A stretch of DNA of 56,957 nt from Clostridia bacterium (GTDB lineage Bacteria; Bacillota; Clostridia; Oscillospirales; CAG-272): NCBI GenBank assembly GCA_017938885.1, contig JAGBAS010000066.1, positions 1 to 56,957 of the forward strand, written 5' to 3'. The number at the start of each line of letters is the position of its first letter. The stretch's first letter is position 1. Shown here piece by piece: positions 35,025-44,512 of the stretch. A program made the position numbers and the translations under genes. The notes under the pieces were generated by a model that was not told the origin of the DNA, ran no database searches, and saw nothing but the letters and a program-made list of their open reading frames with translations.

Positions 35025-35053
35025 ATTATACAATAAAATATATTAAATTTCAA
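35025..35053 (-). promoter_or_regulatory. promoter of the glpK operon
   Basis: Minus-strand TTGAAA, 17-bp spacer, TATAAT, 34 bp before the GTG. Confidence 0.75.
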
Positions 35054-35163
35054 GACATTTACTGAACTTTTTACCAACATCCCTTCAAAAGCACACCGAA
35101 ACGTACAATCCGTCATACCGTATGGGCATAAAATAAGACCCGACACCCCAAGGCATCGGATCT

Positions 35164-35871
35164 TTATACCTGCGACAGAAACTCATACGCCACCTCGGCT
35201 GCCTCGATATCGGGGCGGCAGGTGAGGGTGAAGGCGGGGACATCCCGCACGGTCGCGCCGACCAGGGCGGCCATTTGGTCCTGTCCCACCTTATCGGGGG
35301 GCAGTACCGTAGCCTCCAGGAGGCGGGCGGCGGTATCAGCAGCAGAAGCGACGGTGACGCGGTTGTCGGTTCCCTGCTCCAAAAAGCAAACAGCGGTCAG
35401 AGGACACTTGCGGTTGACCTGCTTCCCTTCCTTGCCGCACCAGGGCGTGCCGTAGGCCCAGAAGCGGCCGTCGGGGGCACGGCGGATGAGGGGCTTATCG
35501 CCGTTGATGACGATTGCTCTTCCCTTGAAGTGGGTCTGCCACAGCTCGGTGTGGGTGGATTTACCCGTTCCGCGCCGCGCCGAGAAGGCGTAGCCCCGTC
35601 CGTCCATTTCCACCACGGCGGCGTGAAGGAGATAGACACCGTAGCGGGGCATTTTCTCGCAGATTCGGCGGTAGATCAAGTAGCTTTCGGCCTCGGGGAG
35701 GGTTACGGGACGTCCGCAGGAGGCTCGGTAGCTTTCCGTGTCGGCGGTGGAGACCGCTACGCGAAAGGCAGGAGTACTGTCAAAGCACAGATAGTCTACG
35801 CATTGCTCAAAAACGTAGTTATGACGGTTGTCGATCTCCACGGTGATCCCTGCCAGGCGAATACGGAACAT
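35164..35871 (-). CDS. HPr-kinase-related P-loop protein
   Basis: This 235-aa soluble protein has a Walker [11 protein letters not shown] at about residues 97-106. The following HTELW, the [10 protein letters not shown] acidic segment and GTPWCGK make it typical of the HprK-related kinase group, related to the phosphoenolpyruvate-carboxykinase fold. Relatives occur beside PqqD-like or lasso-peptide proteins, and some phosphorylate peptides. No precursor peptide or PqqD is visible here. It follows the 142-aa P-loop gene with a hairpin between. The actual substrate is unknown. Confidence 0.7.
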   Translation of the reverse strand: MFRIRLAGITVEIDNRHNYVFEQCVDYLCFDSTPAFRVAVSTADTESYRASCGRPVTLPEAESYLIYRRICEKMPRYGVYLLHAAVVEMDGRGYAFSARRGTGKSTHTELWQTHFKGRAIVINGDKPLIRRAPDGRFWAYGTPWCGKEGKQVNRKCPLTAVCFLEQGTDNRVTVASAADTAARLLEATVLPPDKVGQDQMAALVGATVRDVPAFTLTCRPDIEAAEVAYEFLSQV

Positions 35872-35906
35872 ACGAATCCCTCCTTTCCGAATTTGTCGTT
35901 TTCATG

Positions 35907-35962
35907 CACACAAGGCGAACAGAAAGCCCGATGATCTCGGCGGCCTCCGTTCGCCTGTGTGT
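35907..35962 (-). terminator. long hairpin between two P-loop genes
   Basis: ACACA-A-GGCGAAC (35908-35920) pairs with GTTCGCC-TGTGT (35949-35960). It sits after the 142-aa P-loop gene on the minus strand. There is no strong U-run, so termination may be partial. Confidence 0.5.
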
Positions 35963-35978
35963 ATGGCAGAAGCCCCGA

Positions 35979-36407
35979 TTACAGGTACTTCTTGAGATTC
36001 TCGGTCAGATCGGCAGGATCCACCGAGACGGTGATGGTGACGTTGATGTTTGCGTCGCGGATGATCTTCTCCAGATCGGAGATGAACTTCTCCAGGTCAG
36101 CCAGGAGTTGAGCCATCTCGACCTTCTCGTAGCCGAAGATCTTGCGGGTACCGTCGATGAACAGGTCGGTCACATCGCCGTTGCCTGCCAGAATACCGGC
36201 GACCATGCCGCCCAGAGCGACGCCGCCCTCGATGAGGTAATCGTCTGTATTGACAAGGCGCACCTTGTAGCTGATCTCATGGCGAAGGGTCGCGCCCTTC
36301 TCAATGCACACCACGTAGCCCTTGGAGGTCTCCAGAGCCTGGTTCACAGCCGCAATCAGGGTCTTGGTCTTACCGGTACCCTTAACGCCAACAAGTAACT
36401 TAATCAT
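35979..36407 (-). CDS. small P-loop NTPase-like protein
   Basis: This 142-aa soluble protein has the N-terminal Walker A GVKGTGKTKTL at about residues 7-17. An aspartate-containing strand, VTDLFIDGTRKIFG (about 79-92), is Walker B-like, and a helical C-terminus follows. It lacks the length of a full AAA+ or RecA domain. Small proteins of this kind are common in Clostridia without assigned function. AAGGAAG lies before the ATG at 36407, and a TGG-extended promoter is 77 bp further. It is probably expressed alone. Confidence 0.6.
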   Translation of the reverse strand: MIKLLVGVKGTGKTKTLIAAVNQALETSKGYVVCIEKGATLRHEISYKVRLVNTDDYLIEGGVALGGMVAGILAGNGDVTDLFIDGTRKIFGYEKVEMAQLLADLEKFISDLEKIIRDANINVTITVSVDPADLTENLKKYL

Positions 36408-36483
36408 ATCTATGTACTTCCTTTCTCTCTGCATCTCCCCCCGCGTATCGGGAAAAGACTTCCGCAGATTAGTTGTTTGATTA

Positions 36484-36512
36484 TTATACCATATTTTTTG
36501 CAAAATTGCAAG
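36484..36512 (-). promoter_or_regulatory. promoter of the small P-loop gene
   Basis: Minus-strand TTGCAA, 17-bp spacer ending TGG, TATAAT. Confidence 0.75.
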
Positions 36513-36577
36513 GGGTTTTGAAGAGTTTTTCGTGAAAAATCACATTTACCACAGGCGAGAACAAAGGCAAGGAAATA

Positions 36578-38053
36578 TCACTCGGCGTTCCGCTCATCCA
36601 AGAAGTCCGTCACCTTACTGATCTCCTTCAGTGCCACTCGCTCGTAACCCTTAAACGTAGAGGCGATACCGATACCTCCCTTTTTGTCCAGGAAAGCCTT
36701 CGTGATGGGGAAGCGCAGGCTCTCAAACCAAATGGTATCCCCCAGATCCACCGACAAGGTAGAGAGAATGATCTTCATCATATCCACCGAATCGGGGTCT
36801 CGGACGTACTGGGCGGTGAGGGCCTGGTCGTAGTAGGCCTTATAGACGGTTCCGTAGGAGTAGTAAGCCAAAGCCTGCATGATAACGCTTGTGCGCTCTG
36901 GGTTCTTGGTGTTGGTGGGCACGCAATGGAGCCAGGCATCACCGCAGCGGGAGACGTAATCCTCCTGCAATTCGTCGTACATGGGCCAAGGAAGAACACC
37001 GTAATCCAGCTCGGTGGCCTTGAGCTTGGACAGTTCACCGATACCCGTGGATAAAAAGAGCGCGTTCCCCTCCATGAAGGTCTGTAGACGCTTCTCGTCA
37101 GCTCCATAGACATCGAAAGCCTCGGTGGCGAACTGAGCAGCAGCCTCCTGCATGATGTCGATCATACGCTCATTGCCGTGGGCGGTATACACGGGGAGGT
37201 CATTTTCATCCTTAAAAATGAGCTTTTCGCCCGTACTGACCCAAAAGCAAGGGATGGTACGGTCGTAGTTTCCGATCAAACCCAGGACGTCCTCACCGAA
37301 GCGAATGCTTCCGTCTCCATTGGTGTCGCCCGTAGCCTCCGCTGCCAGCGTATAGAGACGGTCAAAGGTCCATTTTCGGTTCCGGACGTCGTCATAGAGA
37401 TTCCCCATGTTCTGCTCAGCAACGATCTCCTTGTTGTAGAAGAGGGCCGAGGACAGGGAGAATACGTTGATGTTTTCGGAACCGTAGGCAAAGAAGGTAT
37501 TGTTTCCGATCGTAAACTGGCTATTGATGTCCTCAAAGTAGTATTCCTTATCGGTGTCCACATAGGGAAGTCGGTCATAGTTGATGAGGAGATTGCGCAG
37601 AGCAGCACTGAAGGCGTTCCGGCTGATAAGCATAATCAGGTCATAGCCATCATCTCCCGAACCCGCCATGACCTGTTTTTCCATAGTGACATAGTTGGCG
37701 GTAATATCGGAGGTCTCGCATTGGAATTCAATATCGTACTCGTTTTCGATCCTGCGGTTGCGTTCATAGATCGAGTCGTTGACGGCTTCTCCCGTGAGCT
37801 TACCGGGATCAAGTGCAGTATAATGGGTCTCGCTGGCAATGCTGCAAACCCGGAAGACATAACCGTCGTAACTTACGTTGGGGTTTTCCAAGGTAGCGCG
37901 GGGATCCTCCTCAGTAGCGGTCTCGCCGGCAGAGCCGCTGACTGCTGTATCCTCTCCTATATCGGGTGAAGAACAGGAAACGGCTGTCAAACATCCGAGA
38001 AGCAAGCAAAGGGAAAGCAAAATAGATAGTATACGCCACATATTATTTTTCAC
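36578..38053 (-). CDS. solute-binding-protein-like lipoprotein (paralogue A)
   Basis: This ~491-aa secreted lipoprotein has a signal peptide, a Cys in LTAVSCSS, an acidic linker and then an ABC-type family 1-like substrate-binding fold. It contains NSIYERNRRIE, a DTNGDGSIRFGEDVLG stretch resembling a calcium loop, and LDYGVLPWPMYD. The latter segments recur in the paralogues at 49168 and 50767. The start could be GTG 38053 (preferred, giving a Lys-containing n-region) or ATG 38041; neither has a strong ribosome binding site. It lies 40 bp after pgi on the same strand and may be cotranscribed. No permease or ATPase gene is nearby. Confidence 0.75.
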   Translation of the reverse strand: MKNNMWRILSILLSLCLLLGCLTAVSCSSPDIGEDTAVSGSAGETATEEDPRATLENPNVSYDGYVFRVCSIASETHYTALDPGKLTGEAVNDSIYERNRRIENEYDIEFQCETSDITANYVTMEKQVMAGSGDDGYDLIMLISRNAFSAALRNLLINYDRLPYVDTDKEYYFEDINSQFTIGNNTFFAYGSENINVFSLSSALFYNKEIVAEQNMGNLYDDVRNRKWTFDRLYTLAAEATGDTNGDGSIRFGEDVLGLIGNYDRTIPCFWVSTGEKLIFKDENDLPVYTAHGNERMIDIMQEAAAQFATEAFDVYGADEKRLQTFMEGNALFLSTGIGELSKLKATELDYGVLPWPMYDELQEDYVSRCGDAWLHCVPTNTKNPERTSVIMQALAYYSYGTVYKAYYDQALTAQYVRDPDSVDMMKIILSTLSVDLGDTIWFESLRFPITKAFLDKKGGIGIASTFKGYERVALKEISKVTDFLDERNAE

Positions 38054-38093
38054 GACTTGATATTTATTCCGGTAAGCACTGAATTGTATAGAC

Positions 38094-39431
38094 TCAGCCA
38101 AGGCGTGCTTCCAGCTCGGCGCGCATATCCTCATAGCCGGGCTTACCTAACAGGGCGAACATATTCTTCTTATAGGCCTCCACACCGGGCTGGTTGAAGG
38201 GATTGACCCCCAGGATGTAGCCCGAGATGGCGCAGGCCAGCTCGAAGAAGTAGATGAGGTATCCAAGCGAGTAGGCAGACTTGTCGTGAAGCTCAATGAG
38301 CATATTGGGCACTCCGCCATCCACGTGAGCCAGGAGAGTGGCCTGCATAGCGGTCTTCTTGACCAGATTCAGATCCATACCCGACAGGAAATTCAGCCCG
38401 TCGATATTGGCGGGGTCGTTCGGAATGGGATAGATCACGGGGGACTCCTCAATGGCGATCACCGTCTCAAAGAGGTTGCGGTTTCCGTCCTGGATGTACT
38501 GGCCCAGAGAGTGGAGGTCGGTGGAGAAGATCACGGATGCGGGGAAGATACCGCGCTGATCCTTGCCCTCGCTCTCGCCGTAGAGCTGCTTCCACCACTC
38601 GTTGAGCATGGTCTGGTAGGGCTCGTAGCCAACCAGGATCTCGGTGGTCTTACCCTTGCGGTAGAGAATGTTGCGGATGGCGGCGTACTTGTAGCAATCG
38701 TTGGCGTTCAGATCGGGGTTCTTGTAGGCCTCCATGGCGGCGGCGGCTCCCTGCATGAGGCCGTCGATATCGATACCGGCAACGGCAATGGGAAGCAGTC
38801 CCACGGCAGTCAGCACCGAGAAGCGGCCGCCCACGTCGTCGGGCACCACGAAAGTCTCGTAGCCGGCCTCGTCGGAGAAGTGCTTCAGCGTACCTCTGGC
38901 CTTATCGGTGGTGACGAAGATGCGCTCGCGGGCTCCCTCCACGCCGTACTTCTGCTCCAGCAGAGCGCGGAATACCCGGAAGGCCACGGCGGGCTCGGTG
39001 GTGGTACCCGACTTGGAGATGACGTTGATGCAGATATCCTTGCCCTCGCAGATCTTCAGAAGCTCGTCAATGGCGAAGGCGGAGATGTTGTTGCCTGCGT
39101 AGTAGATATCGGGGGTGTCCTTTTTCGTATTGTTGTACAGGGGAGACTTGACGAATTCAATCACGGCGCGGGCTCCGAGGTAAGAGCCGCCGATACCGAT
39201 GGCGATGAAGATATCGCAGGACTTCTGGATCTTCGCAGCGGCAGCCTTGATGCGGGCGAACTCCTCCTTGTCGTAGTCCACGGGGAGGGTGGTCCATCCC
39301 AGGAAGTCGTTTCCGGCCCCCGCGCGGGAGGTCAGGAGATCATGAGCCAGGGTGACCTGGGGCTGGATGTTGGTCAGCTCCTCGGCGGACACAAAGGAGG
39401 AAAGGTAATTGGCGTTGAGGCGAACGGACAT
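38094..39431 (-). CDS. pgi: glucose-6-phosphate isomerase
   Basis: Pgi interconverts glucose-6-phosphate and fructose-6-phosphate. At 445 aa it is the short Firmicutes type. It shows [15 protein letters not shown], the SKSGTTTEP phosphate-binding loop and [14 protein letters not shown] with active-site residues near the C-terminus. A TTGAAA-17-TATAAT promoter and an AAAAGGTAGG ribosome binding site precede the ATG. It is separated from pyk by about 90 bp that include this promoter. Confidence 0.95.
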   Translation of the reverse strand: MSVRLNANYLSSFVSAEELTNIQPQVTLAHDLLTSRAGAGNDFLGWTTLPVDYDKEEFARIKAAAAKIQKSCDIFIAIGIGGSYLGARAVIEFVKSPLYNNTKKDTPDIYYAGNNISAFAIDELLKICEGKDICINVISKSGTTTEPAVAFRVFRALLEQKYGVEGARERIFVTTDKARGTLKHFSDEAGYETFVVPDDVGGRFSVLTAVGLLPIAVAGIDIDGLMQGAAAAMEAYKNPDLNANDCYKYAAIRNILYRKGKTTEILVGYEPYQTMLNEWWKQLYGESEGKDQRGIFPASVIFSTDLHSLGQYIQDGNRNLFETVIAIEESPVIYPIPNDPANIDGLNFLSGMDLNLVKKTAMQATLLAHVDGGVPNMLIELHDKSAYSLGYLIYFFELACAISGYILGVNPFNQPGVEAYKKNMFALLGKPGYEDMRAELEARLG

Positions 39432-39469
39432 AGATATATACCTACCTTTTCAAAAATTTTATTGCTTGT

Positions 39470-39498
39470 ATTATACACGATTTCGGGAATTTTTTCAA
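39470..39498 (-). promoter_or_regulatory. promoter of pgi
   Basis: Minus-strand TTGAAA, 17-bp spacer, TATAAT, 38 bp before the pgi start. Confidence 0.72.
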
Positions 39499-39519
39499 GA
39501 GGATTTTCAAAAAAACATC

Positions 39520-40953
39520 TCACTTCAAGGGCTGTGGCACGACCTGCACCTTCAGCACGTCGGTGGTACCGCTCTCGCCGGTACCGCCTGCGGTAACCAC
39601 CACGCGGTCCCCCGCCTTGACATAGCCAAAACGCTTGGCACAATCCACGGCGTGGGTCACGAGGACGTTGGTATCGGGCTGGTAGATGGCGGGGATGGGG
39701 TACACGCCCCAGCAGAGAGCGAGCTGATTGTAGGTCTTCTCGTCGGGGGTGGCAGCCACGATGGGCTCCACGGGACGGAACTTGGAGAGGTGCTGGGCGG
39801 TATAGCCCGAGCGGGTGACGGTGAGGATGGCGGCGGCACCGAGGTCGCGGGCGGTGGTGCAGGCGGCGTCGCAGATGGCGTCGGTGGCGTCACCGGGATA
39901 ACGCTCGTGGCCCGCGATAGCGCGGTAGGCACCGATCTCAAAGGCATCCTTCTCGGCCTGGGCGGCGATCTTGCCCATGACCTTCACCACGCGAGCGGGG
40001 TGGTCGCCCATGGCGGTCTCACCCGACAGCATGACCGCCGATGTGCCGTCGAACACGGCGTTGGCCACGTCTGTGATCTCGGCTCTCGTGGGGGTGGTAT
40101 TGTGGATCATGGACTCCAGCATCTGAGTGGCGGTGATGACCACCTTACCCGACTGGTAGCAACGGCGGATAAACCGCTTTTGCAGACCCGGGAGCCGCTC
40201 GTAGTCCACCTCCACGCCCATATCGCCGCGAGCTACCATGATACCGTTGGCGGCCTCCAGGATGGACTCGAAGTTCTCAATGCCCTCGGCGTTCTCGATC
40301 TTGGCCAGTATGCGGATATTGTGGCCGCCGTAGTAGTCCAGATAGTTGCGCATGGCATACACGTCGTCGGCGGAGCGGACAAAGGATGCGGCGATGTAGT
40401 CCACGTCCATCTCCACGCCAAAGCGAAGATCGGCCATGTCCTGCTCGGAGAGGTAAGGGATATCCAGGTGTACGCCGGGAAGGTTGACCCCCTTGCGGTT
40501 GGTAACGTCTCCCCCGATGACCACCACGCAAGTGATGTCGGTTTCTGTCAAGTCGGTGACCCGAAGCTCCAGGCGGCCGTCGTCGATCAGCACGCGGTCA
40601 CCGACCTTGAGGCAGGCCGGCAGGTCCGTATAGGTGACCGACACGCGGGTGTTGTCCCCCTCGATCTCTTCGGTAGTGAGGATGAAGGTGCTTCCCTCCG
40701 CCAGCGTGGTACCGCCATCCTTAAAGGTACGGAGGCGCACCTCAGGGCCCTTGGTGTCCAGCATGATGGCGGCTGGGACGCCCAGACGGCCACGGGCGCG
40801 GCGGAAGGTTTCGATCATCTCACGGTGGTATTCGTGATCCCCATGGGAGAAGTTGAGGCGGGCGACGTTCATACCCGCTTTGAGCATTTCGGTCATGACC
40901 TTTTCGGATCGGGAGGCGGGACCGAGGGTGCAGACGATTTTCGTTTTGAGCAT
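39520..40953 (-). CDS. pyk: pyruvate kinase
   Basis: Pyk converts PEP and ADP to pyruvate and ATP. The 477-aa protein shows KTKIVCTLGPAS and NVARLNFSHG (nucleotide/PEP site), IMLDTKGPEVR and KIENAEGIENF with the catalytic Lys. MVARGDMGVE and the TQMLESM segment carry further conserved residues. The C-terminal allosteric domain is present; the extra PEP-utiliser-like domain of Bacillus enzymes is absent. AAGGAG precedes the ATG at 40953. The upstream TGG-TATAAT has only a weak -35. Confidence 0.95.
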   Translation of the reverse strand: MLKTKIVCTLGPASRSEKVMTEMLKAGMNVARLNFSHGDHEYHREMIETFRRARGRLGVPAAIMLDTKGPEVRLRTFKDGGTTLAEGSTFILTTEEIEGDNTRVSVTYTDLPACLKVGDRVLIDDGRLELRVTDLTETDITCVVVIGGDVTNRKGVNLPGVHLDIPYLSEQDMADLRFGVEMDVDYIAASFVRSADDVYAMRNYLDYYGGHNIRILAKIENAEGIENFESILEAANGIMVARGDMGVEVDYERLPGLQKRFIRRCYQSGKVVITATQMLESMIHNTTPTRAEITDVANAVFDGTSAVMLSGETAMGDHPARVVKVMGKIAAQAEKDAFEIGAYRAIAGHERYPGDATDAICDAACTTARDLGAAAILTVTRSGYTAQHLSKFRPVEPIVAATPDEKTYNQLALCWGVYPIPAIYQPDTNVLVTHAVDCAKRFGYVKAGDRVVVTAGGTGESGTTDVLKVQVVPQPLK

Positions 40954-40986
40954 ATGCAAGCTCCTTGGAAGTAGTATTTCAGGATT

Positions 40987-40992
40987 ATTATA
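40987..40992 (-). promoter_or_regulatory. extended -10 of the pyk promoter
   Basis: Minus-strand TGG-TATAAT, 34 bp before the pyk start. No good -35 at 16-18 bp, so it probably relies on the extended -10. Confidence 0.5.
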
Positions 40993-41147
40993 CCACATTT
41001 CTTTGGATTTGTATATAGCCAAAAAAATATTTCGATAATTTTTCAAAAGAACGTAATATTCCGGTGTTTTTTTGTGTCTTATAAGGTGAGAAGTCGTTCC
41101 ACCGTCTCTCCTTGGGATGATCGGTCGCATTTTGGGATGTTCGGTTG

Positions 41148-41176
41148 TTGACAGGAGGAGAGGGATGTAGTATAAT
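41148..41176 (+). promoter_or_regulatory. perfect promoter of the tandem DUF4190/BspA genes
   Basis: TTGACA, 17-bp spacer, TATAAT, 30 bp before the ATG at 41206 and divergent from pyk. Confidence 0.88.
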
Positions 41177-41205
41177 GGTATCAAACCTAAAGAAACGAGG
41201 TACAT

Positions 41206-42300
41206 ATGATGGACAACGAAAAGAACAGGGCATTCGAAACGGCCGCTGCTCCCGCCGTTCAGCCCGCCAAGGGCTTGGCTCTGGCCAGCTTTCTGTGCGG
41301 ACTGAGCTCTGTGGTGTGCTGTATGGGCGTGCCTGCCTCGGTGGTGGGGCTTGTGCTGGGAAGCGTAGCCAAGAAAAAGGGTAACCGTTCCGCCCTACGC
41401 AAGGTAGGCACGGTGTTCAGCATCATTGGTATCGTTTTCCACGTGCTTCTCATGGTGCTCGCCGCTACGGTGATGCCCGCTATTCTGGACGAGATCGCTC
41501 CCGGAATGTTCAGTGACGGATCCATGGAGAGCGTCACGAATTCCTCCGCTCATATTCCCGAGGAGGAGACCACCCGCGAGCTGACGGCGGTGGAGATGCT
41601 GGTCTACACGGCCAACGGGGACGGCACCTACGCGGTGTCGGTCCAAAGCGGCATGACCCTTCCCCAGGAGGTGGCCATCCCCGCCCGCTACAACGGCGGC
41701 ACTGTCACCGAGATCGCCCCGTCGGGGTTCATGGGACAGACCCGCCTGCGTAGGATCAGTCTTCCCGATACCATCACCGCCATCGGCGGAGCGGCCTTCC
41801 AGGGGTGCCGCAATCTGACCGGGATCGACCTTCCCAAGAGTGTGGCCTCCATCGGTCCCTTGGCCTTCTCCGAGTGTCGGAGCCTGGAGCGGATCAAGAT
41901 TCCCGAGGGCATCACCGAGATCCCCGACTCCTGCTTCGCGGGGTGTGTTTCTCTGGTCGAGGTACAGCTTCCCTCCACCCTGACCCGGGTCTCGGACTAC
42001 GCGTTTCTGGAATGCAAGCAGCTGATCGGCATGGTTCTGCCCGATTCCATCACCTATATCGGCGAGGGGGCCTTCCGTGAGATCACGGAGCCTCACTTCA
42101 CCCTGCCCGCCTCGGTGGAATACATCGGACGTGAGGGGCTGGCTATCCGCGAGCTGACCGCCATCGTCTACCCCGGTACTCTGGAGGAGTGGGAGAACAA
42201 GGTGGTCAAGGAGGAGGATTGGTACCGTCCCGTGCTGGATGGCGATAAGCTCCTCTACATTATCTGTGTAGACGGGACCATCGATCTGCGGGACAAATGA
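41206..42300 (+). CDS. membrane protein with DUF4190-like helices and BspA-type leucine-rich repeats (1)
   Basis: This 364-aa protein has two N-terminal membrane helices (about 22-50 and 66-92) separated by the basic VAKKKGNRS loop, as in DUF4190 proteins. An extracytoplasmic BspA-like leucine-rich region follows (about 160-315), with repeats of the form LPDTITAIGGAAFxGCxxLxxIxLP. Such repeats usually mediate surface binding. AAACGAGG lies before the ATG. The downstream gene is a clear paralogue 30 bp away, so this is a tandem duplication in one transcript. Confidence 0.8.
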   Translation: MMDNEKNRAFETAAAPAVQPAKGLALASFLCGLSSVVCCMGVPASVVGLVLGSVAKKKGNRSALRKVGTVFSIIGIVFHVLLMVLAATVMPAILDEIAPGMFSDGSMESVTNSSAHIPEEETTRELTAVEMLVYTANGDGTYAVSVQSGMTLPQEVAIPARYNGGTVTEIAPSGFMGQTRLRRISLPDTITAIGGAAFQGCRNLTGIDLPKSVASIGPLAFSECRSLERIKIPEGITEIPDSCFAGCVSLVEVQLPSTLTRVSDYAFLECKQLIGMVLPDSITYIGEGAFREITEPHFTLPASVEYIGREGLAIRELTAIVYPGTLEEWENKVVKEEDWYRPVLDGDKLLYIICVDGTIDLRDK

Positions 42301-42330
42301 CGCAAGCGAATGAATGAAAGAGGTACGACT

Positions 42331-43107
42331 ATGAATGACGATCGTTTCATCAACCCCAAGGTGCCCCCCGTGCCCCAGCATCAGCCCGCCAAGGGGCTGG
42401 CTCTGGGCAGCTTTCTGTGCGGTCTGGGCTCCCTCGTCTGCTGTATGCCCCCCGCCTCTGTCGTAGGATTGATCCTGGGCGGGATCGCCAAAAAGAAGGG
42501 CAACCGCTCGGGCCTGCGGAGAGCGGGTGTGGTTTGCAGTATCATGGGCTTGATCCTGACGGTGGCTGTGACCGTACTGGGCGTATTCGCGGTGATGGAC
42601 TACATGGAGACAGCCCATCTCACCTTCTCCAAGGCCGAGGGCGGTTGGGCGGTCTGCGTCAAGGCGGGTGAGTATCCCGAGCATATGGAGCTTCCCGCCA
42701 AATACAACGGCATCCCCGTGGTCGCCATCGGAGAAAACGCCTTTACCGACGCCGAGGGGATCGTGACCGTCACCATTCCCGACACCGTGACCGTCATTGA
42801 AGAAAACGCCTTTACCCATTCAGAAAAGCTGAAGGAGATCGTCATTCCCGAGGGTGTAACCGTCATTGAGAATTTCGCCTTCCGTGACTGTCCCAAGTTG
42901 ACCTCAATCGATCTGCCCGCCAGCCTGGAGAGCATCGGTGCCGCCGCGTTTTTTACGGATTCGAATCTGAAATCCATCCGCTACCACGGTACCATGGCCC
43001 AGTGGAAGCGGATTCGCAAAGCCCGCAACTGGTACGAACGGACGCAGTACGGATCCCTTGACATCATCTGCGAGGACGGAACCATTACCCTGACAGAGGG
43101 TTTCTGA
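42331..43107 (+). CDS. membrane protein with DUF4190-like helices and BspA-type leucine-rich repeats (2)
   Basis: This 258-aa paralogue of its neighbour has the same QPAKGLALGSFLCGL helix start and AKKKGNRSGLRR loop, then a shorter BspA region (about 115-215) with three or four repeats. It ends in the shared motif xWYERTQYGSLDIICEDGTI, matching WYRPVLDGDKLLYIICVDGTI in the first copy. The ATG at 42331 is preferred over 42310 because AAAGAGG is positioned for it. A strong terminator follows. Confidence 0.8.
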   Translation: MNDDRFINPKVPPVPQHQPAKGLALGSFLCGLGSLVCCMPPASVVGLILGGIAKKKGNRSGLRRAGVVCSIMGLILTVAVTVLGVFAVMDYMETAHLTFSKAEGGWAVCVKAGEYPEHMELPAKYNGIPVVAIGENAFTDAEGIVTVTIPDTVTVIEENAFTHSEKLKEIVIPEGVTVIENFAFRDCPKLTSIDLPASLESIGAAAFFTDSNLKSIRYHGTMAQWKRIRKARNWYERTQYGSLDIICEDGTITLTEGF

Positions 43108-43123
43108 TTCCGAAAGCTTCCAA

Positions 43124-43152
43124 AAAGCCCCGCCGAGCTTCGGCGGGGCTTT
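43124..43152. terminator. strong bidirectional terminator
   Basis: AAAGCCCCGCCG (43124-43135) and CGGCGGGGCTTT (43141-43152) around a 5-nt loop, between convergent genes. Confidence 0.92.
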
Positions 43153-43171
43153 GCGTTGCGGCCTTGGAGGA

Positions 43172-44500
43172 TCAGGAAAAGTCCTCTTCCTCGGCCCGAT
43201 ATGCATAGGCGGGGGTGAATACCATGACCTCATCGGCGTTCAACGGCAAAATATCCAGCGTGTCGCGGGTAACGGTCAGAGACTTCACGGTTCGACCGTT
43301 TCCCGTGATTCGAAAGAGGGTATCACCCGCCCGTATAAACAGGGCGTTTCCTCCGAAGCAGAGGGAGGAGGCGTCTCCTGCTTTCAAGATGGGGTGCTCG
43401 CCCGAAAGCTCCAGACGGTATTCTTCCCGTGCGTTTCGGTCGTAGACCGTCAGCACCGAGGCGGTCAGCTCTTCGGTCGCGGAGGCTAATACGGCTATAG
43501 TCCCCCATCCAATGGCGGCCAAGGCGGGAACACTTCCGGAAAAGATGGTTTCCCCCGTTACGGTGGCGTCCCCATCAAAAACCATAAGGCGATCCGAAAG
43601 GAGAACCGCGAAGCGGTCGTCCGTGACGAATCCGCAGGTGCTCCCCAGCGAACCCGATATGACCGCAGAGCTTTCGGTGATCCGATTACCGATGCGAATA
43701 ACCGTGATCTTTGTGACCCAAATACCGTTCTGCGCCTCGGCTGAGACAACACCCAGGCGGTCTCCCTCGGCATTCATGGCCAAGCCCGTTACGTAGCCGT
43801 TCAGGTGATAATCGGCCAGCCGCTCCATATTGCCGTCATAGAGCAGTACCTCGGAGGTATAGTCCCGCGAGCGGGTGACCACCGCAAAGCTTCCGTTTCC
43901 GCCTGCGGCGGCATCATAGATCGGGAACTCCGTGGTCTCGGCATGAACCCGGACAAAGGCGTTATACACGGCGAATGAGGACTCTCCCCGACCGAAGGTG
44001 ATGCAAAAGCGGTCGCCCGCCACGATGCACGGATCGGCATACGCCACGTTATCCGACAAGGTCTGCCGTCCCGAGCCGCTCATGACCGTAACGACCTCGC
44101 TGCCGGCAATCGCGATCCCGCCCCGAAACAGGGCGAAATCCCCTTCGGCTGAGGATATAGGATAGCTGATATGATCCGCCTCGGAATGGGCGGTAAGGGT
44201 TGACGCCCCGATGTCCTTAGCCAGATAGTACAGATTTTCGTAGGTGATGAGCCTGTGATTGCTGACCACCGTCACCACCACAAAAACCAAGAGCACCATG
44301 TACAGCACCACTCGGGCAAAGCTCATGCGGGCGGCCAGGCTTTCGTAGTAGGGGATGGAGGGGGATGAAAAGTCGATGGGCTCCCCCGAAAGCACCTCGT
44401 CGGTCTGCCTGCCGAAGCCGCGAACCGAGCTGTAGGCGCGTTCGTAGAGCTCTCTGAATAGCCGCTTCAGGCGGGGTATGGGATTGGCGGGCGGTTTCAC
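43172..44500 (-). CDS. DUF5711-like single-pass membrane beta-propeller protein
   Basis: This 442-aa protein has a cytoplasmic basic N-terminus (about 1-60), one membrane helix (about 63-82) and an extracytoplasmic region (about 95-442) of repeated beta strands consistent with a propeller. It resembles DUF5711 proteins of Clostridia, whose function is unknown. The start is GTG at 44500 with AAAGGAGG close upstream, 12 bp after the truA stop, so both are probably cotranscribed. Confidence 0.72.
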   Translation of the reverse strand: MKPPANPIPRLKRLFRELYERAYSSVRGFGRQTDEVLSGEPIDFSSPSIPYYESLAARMSFARVVLYMVLLVFVVVTVVSNHRLITYENLYYLAKDIGASTLTAHSEADHISYPISSAEGDFALFRGGIAIAGSEVVTVMSGSGRQTLSDNVAYADPCIVAGDRFCITFGRGESSFAVYNAFVRVHAETTEFPIYDAAAGGNGSFAVVTRSRDYTSEVLLYDGNMERLADYHLNGYVTGLAMNAEGDRLGVVSAEAQNGIWVTKITVIRIGNRITESSAVISGSLGSTCGFVTDDRFAVLLSDRLMVFDGDATVTGETIFSGSVPALAAIGWGTIAVLASATEELTASVLTVYDRNAREEYRLELSGEHPILKAGDASSLCFGGNALFIRAGDTLFRITGNGRTVKSLTVTRDTLDILPLNADEVMVFTPAYAYRAEEEDFS

Positions 44501-44512
44501 GGTACCCCTCCT

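Noticed and set aside
41395-42819. Long minus-strand frame opposite the BspA-repeat genes
   Set aside because: Antisense of two clear membrane/leucine-rich-repeat genes that have a consensus promoter and ribosome binding sites.
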